Positions 30,963 to 33,452 of a stretch of DNA of 33,452 bases are shown here, piece by piece (within the stretch, counting starts at the first letter, position 1; every line of letters begins with the position of its first letter). The DNA comes from Haloarcula marismortui ATCC 43049 (GTDB lineage: Archaea; Halobacteriota; Halobacteria; Halobacteriales; Haloarculaceae). The notes under the pieces are model-generated. The model did not search any database. It saw only the letters and a list, made by a program, of their open reading frames with translations, and was not told the origin of the DNA. The stretch is from assembly GCF_000011085.1 (NCBI RefSeq), contig NC_006390.1:1-33452 (forward strand). Direction: 5' to 3'. The position numbers and the translations under genes are program-made.

Positions 30963-31277
30963 TCACTCCAGCGTCCGCCCAAGACTGTCGCGCATCCCGC
31001 TCAAGACCTCGCGCCCGTCGTCGGTGACCGAATACGTCTGTCGGTGCTTGTTCGGTCCTGTTGACTCAACCAACCCCGCCGACTCCAGATCTGCAAGCGA
31101 GCGCCGGACATGGCGGTCACTCACGTCAAGACCCTCCTGTGCGGCCTGTGCGATCAGGCCACCCCAGGCGTCGCCGTCGTAATTCGCGACCAACAGCAGG
31201 CACGTCTGTGCCGTTGGCGTGAGGTTCTGATACGCCGCCCAGTCCGGCTGGTCGCTGGCATCGCTGTCGGCTGTCAT
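30963..31277 (-). CDS. winged-helix protein, last gene of ATPase operon
   Basis: This 104-residue protein from MTADSDASDQPDWAAYQNLT has a winged helix: TAQTCLLLVANYDGDAWGGL, then VSDRHVRRSLADLESAGLVE (the helix-turn-helix) and NKHRQTYSVTDDGREVLSG (the wing). ATG 31277 overlaps the previous stop (ATGA), so it belongs to the operon that starts with the P-loop ATPase at 33280. An in-frame extension to 31376 is basic and rejected. It may control the operon or act in the same machine. Confidence 0.78.
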   Translation of the reverse strand: MTADSDASDQPDWAAYQNLTPTAQTCLLLVANYDGDAWGGLIAQAAQEGLDVSDRHVRRSLADLESAGLVESTGPNKHRQTYSVTDDGREVLSGMRDSLGRTLE

Positions 31278-31537
31278 CGGCTCACCGCCGTTGTGAGCGT
31301 GGTCTGTGTTGGTACTGCCAGTGACCGCTCGCCATCGAACAACCACAGTCGCTCGATAGCACTGATTGGGAGCCACTGTTCGACGGTGATCGCCTCGACC
31401 CAGCAGCCACCAAGCACCGACATGACGACCGCGACCAGTGCTCGCAGTGTCGCCCGGATCGCGCCGACGCCAGATGCGAGTGGCACCACCAATGTTGCCC
31501 GCCCAGCGCGAGCCAGTGAGCGCACATCACTGGCCAT
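31274..31537 (-). CDS. small membrane-associated operon protein
   Basis: This 87-residue protein starts MASDVRSLARAGRATLVVPL. A hydrophobic segment at about residues 15-50 (VPLASGVGAIRATLRALVAV and VVMSVLGGCW) probably forms one or two membrane helices. The C-terminal half is soluble (ITVEQWLPISAIERLWLFDG). The start overlaps the upstream stop (TGATG) and the end overlaps the next start (ATGA). It may tie the ATPase machinery to the membrane. Family unknown. Confidence 0.68.
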   Translation of the reverse strand: MASDVRSLARAGRATLVVPLASGVGAIRATLRALVAVVMSVLGGCWVEAITVEQWLPISAIERLWLFDGERSLAVPTQTTLTTAVSR

Positions 31538-31740
31538 CAGTTTCCACCTCGAACAGCGTTCAGGGGGGTCCCCCCTTCCGTTCCTGTTCCTGATACGCGC
31601 GCGTACCCAGCGGACATTTTGGTCCACTCAGGCCGATTGGTGCCGCTCGGCCCGCCAGCCGGGTCACCGTCGACGGCTGTCATCAACGTAAAAGGGCGTT
31701 CGGTGTCGGTCTCCACCAGTCGCTTCGCTGGGTCACTCAT
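31537..31740 (-). CDS. 67-residue operon protein
   Basis: This small protein starts MSDPAKRLVETDTERPFTLM. It continues with a Gly/Pro/Thr-rich disordered stretch and no recognisable motif. Its ATG lies inside the end of the P-loop ATPase gene (8-base overlap), and its stop overlaps the next start. Real translation is supported by the overlaps and acidic N-terminus, less by content. Function unknown. Confidence 0.55.
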   Translation of the reverse strand: MSDPAKRLVETDTERPFTLMTAVDGDPAGGPSGTNRPEWTKMSAGYARVSGTGTEGGTPLNAVRGGN

Positions 31741-33280
31741 CGGCCTCGACCTCCGTCGTCGTGCCGGGCCCAGTTCGTCTCGGAATGCGTGCCGCAACGA
31801 TCTCTGCGTTCGCGTCTGGCTTGAACATGATATCGTAGTGGGTCTGTGTCGTTTTGATCGGGTTCTCGGGGAACTCGGCGTCGGGATACGGGCTCGATAG
31901 CACCTCCAGTGGCTCGGGTTTCTCACCGGAGATGTCGATAATCCCGCGACCAGGCGCGAGCACGCGCAGTTCGTGCACGGCGCCGTCGGCTGCGCGGTAC
32001 TCCTTGAGGATGGTCGGCTGGCCCTCATCGTCGGTCGCCACCTGGAGGTCCTCGACGATCATACCGCTATCGTCGCTCGTCGGGACATCGACGGCTTGCG
32101 GGATCCCGAGCCGGAGTTGGAACTCTGGCGTGTCGTGTGGGTAGCCCAGATCGGAGAACTGAAACTCCGAAAACCGGTTGGCCGTGTAGCACAGTCCAAA
32201 CCCCTTTGGCCGCTTCGAGAGGAGGTCTTGGTCTTGCTCGATATCGCGGAATGGCTTCGGTGCTTCAGCCTTGGTCGTCCGGTTGCCACGATCGTGGTTC
32301 GAAAGTTCGACCCAGAAGTCGAACTCCTTGAGCCAGTGATTGTGGACGTCCTCTTCGTGATGGCCATAGCCGACCAGCGATAGCCCGGCCGACCGCATCT
32401 CCTTCGCGATGTCGGCCATGATCTGGACACACTGGTGAGTCCAGTGGCCGGACTCCCCACCCGGCGCTGACTCCGGGGCCAGCATCCCGAACTCGTCGAT
32501 GTGAGCGGTCATCCAGTTGCGCTCGCCATCGCCGTCGACGCGAACTCCGTCGAAGGTCCGTGCTGCAAGGAAGCCAAACCACCAGTGTGAGGCTGGCGTG
32601 GGGTTTGGCTCGTTCTTGGGGATGAACTCCGGCTGTTGGACCGTCGCATCTGCCGTCGACAGTGCTTCAACACAGCCCCGGAAGTACGGGTCCGGGAACA
32701 CGACGTTGTAGGTACCTTTCGGATGGTCCTGCAGTCGTGCAACCAGTTCGTGGACATCCGAGTAATACCGTACGTCTCGGCAGAGTTCGTCGGGATCTGG
32801 ATCGTCGCGGTCGACGGTTTCCATCCAGCGGCCGTCAACCTCGACGCCGCTGGGGAGCCACAGCGTCGTCCAGTCAGCTAGCCGCCGCCAGTCCGAGCTC
32901 TTCTGGCGGCCGTTTCTGACGATGCGCTCGTCGTTGTGTTCCATCTGGTACGTGGCAAACTGGTCGGCGGCTGTGGATTTGCCTGAGCCCTTCGGCGCTT
33001 CGACCATCGTCAGTGATGCACCCGGTGAGTTCACCGTCGACGGGCCATCGGCGGAGTTCTCGATATGCACGAGAAAGTCCGGATACACGCCCGACAGTGC
33101 CGCGCCCTCACGCGGGTAGAACGCTTCCGGGTCGAACGCCGGGATATCGAACCGGTTTCGAATTTCCTCAGCGTCGGTCGGCCACTTTCCGTGCGGGTCC
33201 GCGCCGTGGATGATCTGTGCGCCCTGTATCGTCTTCTCTGTAAACCCGTCCTGTTCGGATTTCGGGATGTTCTGAGACAT
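31733..33280 (-). CDS. P-loop ATPase of element, packaging or transfer-like
   Basis: This 515-residue protein has Walker A APKGSGKST (residues 95-103) and a likely Walker B AHIDEFGML (D262, E263), with a sensor-like segment GLSLVGYGHHEEDVHN after it. The N-terminal about 90 residues and the beta-rich C-terminal about 150 (QPTILKEYRAADGAVHELRV) are unfamiliar. HerA/FtsK-like and packaging ATPases have this layout in haloviruses and conjugative elements, but no signature proves either. It opens an operon of overlapping small genes on the minus strand and sits just after another gene's 3' end. I infer a DNA-translocation or assembly motor. Confidence 0.8.
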   Translation of the reverse strand: MSQNIPKSEQDGFTEKTIQGAQIIHGADPHGKWPTDAEEIRNRFDIPAFDPEAFYPREGAALSGVYPDFLVHIENSADGPSTVNSPGASLTMVEAPKGSGKSTAADQFATYQMEHNDERIVRNGRQKSSDWRRLADWTTLWLPSGVEVDGRWMETVDRDDPDPDELCRDVRYYSDVHELVARLQDHPKGTYNVVFPDPYFRGCVEALSTADATVQQPEFIPKNEPNPTPASHWWFGFLAARTFDGVRVDGDGERNWMTAHIDEFGMLAPESAPGGESGHWTHQCVQIMADIAKEMRSAGLSLVGYGHHEEDVHNHWLKEFDFWVELSNHDRGNRTTKAEAPKPFRDIEQDQDLLSKRPKGFGLCYTANRFSEFQFSDLGYPHDTPEFQLRLGIPQAVDVPTSDDSGMIVEDLQVATDDEGQPTILKEYRAADGAVHELRVLAPGRGIIDISGEKPEPLEVLSSPYPDAEFPENPIKTTQTHYDIMFKPDANAEIVAARIPRRTGPGTTTEVEADE

Positions 33281-33304
33281 ACGTTGTTTACTGCAGTTAG
33301 TTGG

Positions 33305-33452
33305 TCAATTCCGTCTCTGTGCGTTGTCGCCGAAGCCAGCGTTGCGAGGGTGCTCATCGTGAGAGCCAATACTGTCGTGACCGCCCGTCTCGTCGGCTCC
33401 GGTAGCGCCACCGGCCAATCCGTGGCCAGCCGCTTCGAGCGCGTTCACGGCT
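33305..33452 (-). CDS. 3' end of upstream operon gene (partial)
   Basis: The last 48 residues of a minus-strand gene run into the window edge. They read AVNALEAAGHGLAGGATGAD, then ETGGHDSIGSHDEHPRNAGF and GDNAQRRN before a TGA at 33305. The Gly/Asp/His-rich tail looks disordered. It lies 24 bases before the ATPase start, so the same operon probably continues beyond the window. Product unknown. Confidence 0.6.
   Translation of the reverse strand, partial: AVNALEAAGHGLAGGATGADETGGHDSIGSHDEHPRNAGFGDNAQRRN

Overview
The window is haloarchaeal (class Halobacteria). The predicted proteins are rich in Asp and Glu. It encodes an archaeal RPA with its RPA-associated partner, a TRAM-domain protein, a type IV pilin of the haloarchaeal PilA kind, Tat signal peptides including a Tat lipoprotein, and many small zinc-ribbon and winged-helix proteins. 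No rRNA, tRNA or housekeeping operon was seen. The content is accessory: a plasmid, megaplasmid segment or integrated element. Haloarcula or a relative is my guess, not something the sequence proves.

Layout. 0.36-2.3 kb: small genes, a TRAM protein and a compact tyrosine recombinase. 2.4-3.5 kb: a MazF/PemK-type toxin with a winged-helix partner, then a PadR-type regulator. 3.8-5.5 kb: rpa and its associated gene. 5.5-6.8 kb: a winged-helix protein and a second, less familiar toxin-antitoxin-like pair. 7.25-10.05 kb: plasmid maintenance (ParA ATPase, its coupled partner, a separate ParB-like protein) with a pilin between. 10.8-14.6 kb: four exported proteins sharing a TasA/camelysin-like (DUF1102-type) N-terminal region, one carrying identical beta-helix repeats and one with C-terminal membrane helices. 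14.7-20.0 kb: a minus-strand operon of overlapping small genes, then a separately spaced 950-residue protein with a degenerate ATPase-like part and winged helices. A divergent winged-helix regulator at 20.3 kb probably controls it. 20.6-21.3 kb: a strikingly foldable leader before two small coupled genes. 21.5-29.5 kb: a mixed zone with a zinc-finger gene broken by an in-frame stop, a YdjM-type membrane protein, an MrfA-like DUF1998 helicase, a PAPS-reductase-like PP-loop protein, a Tat lipoprotein, and decayed repeat copies. 29.6-33.45 kb: a ribbon-helix-helix coiled-coil protein, a tiny zinc ribbon, and a tightly overlapping operon led by a P-loop ATPase, with the 3' end of one more gene at the edge.

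How it may work together. Recombinase, partition, RPA and toxin-antitoxin genes fit stable maintenance of a mobile replicon. The two overlapping minus-strand operons look like its core modules for replication, transfer or packaging. The exported locus is cargo that could build a surface fibre or matrix, and is my best candidate for an under-described system. The foldable leader at 20.6 kb and the palindrome at 17.8 kb are the strongest non-coding signals.
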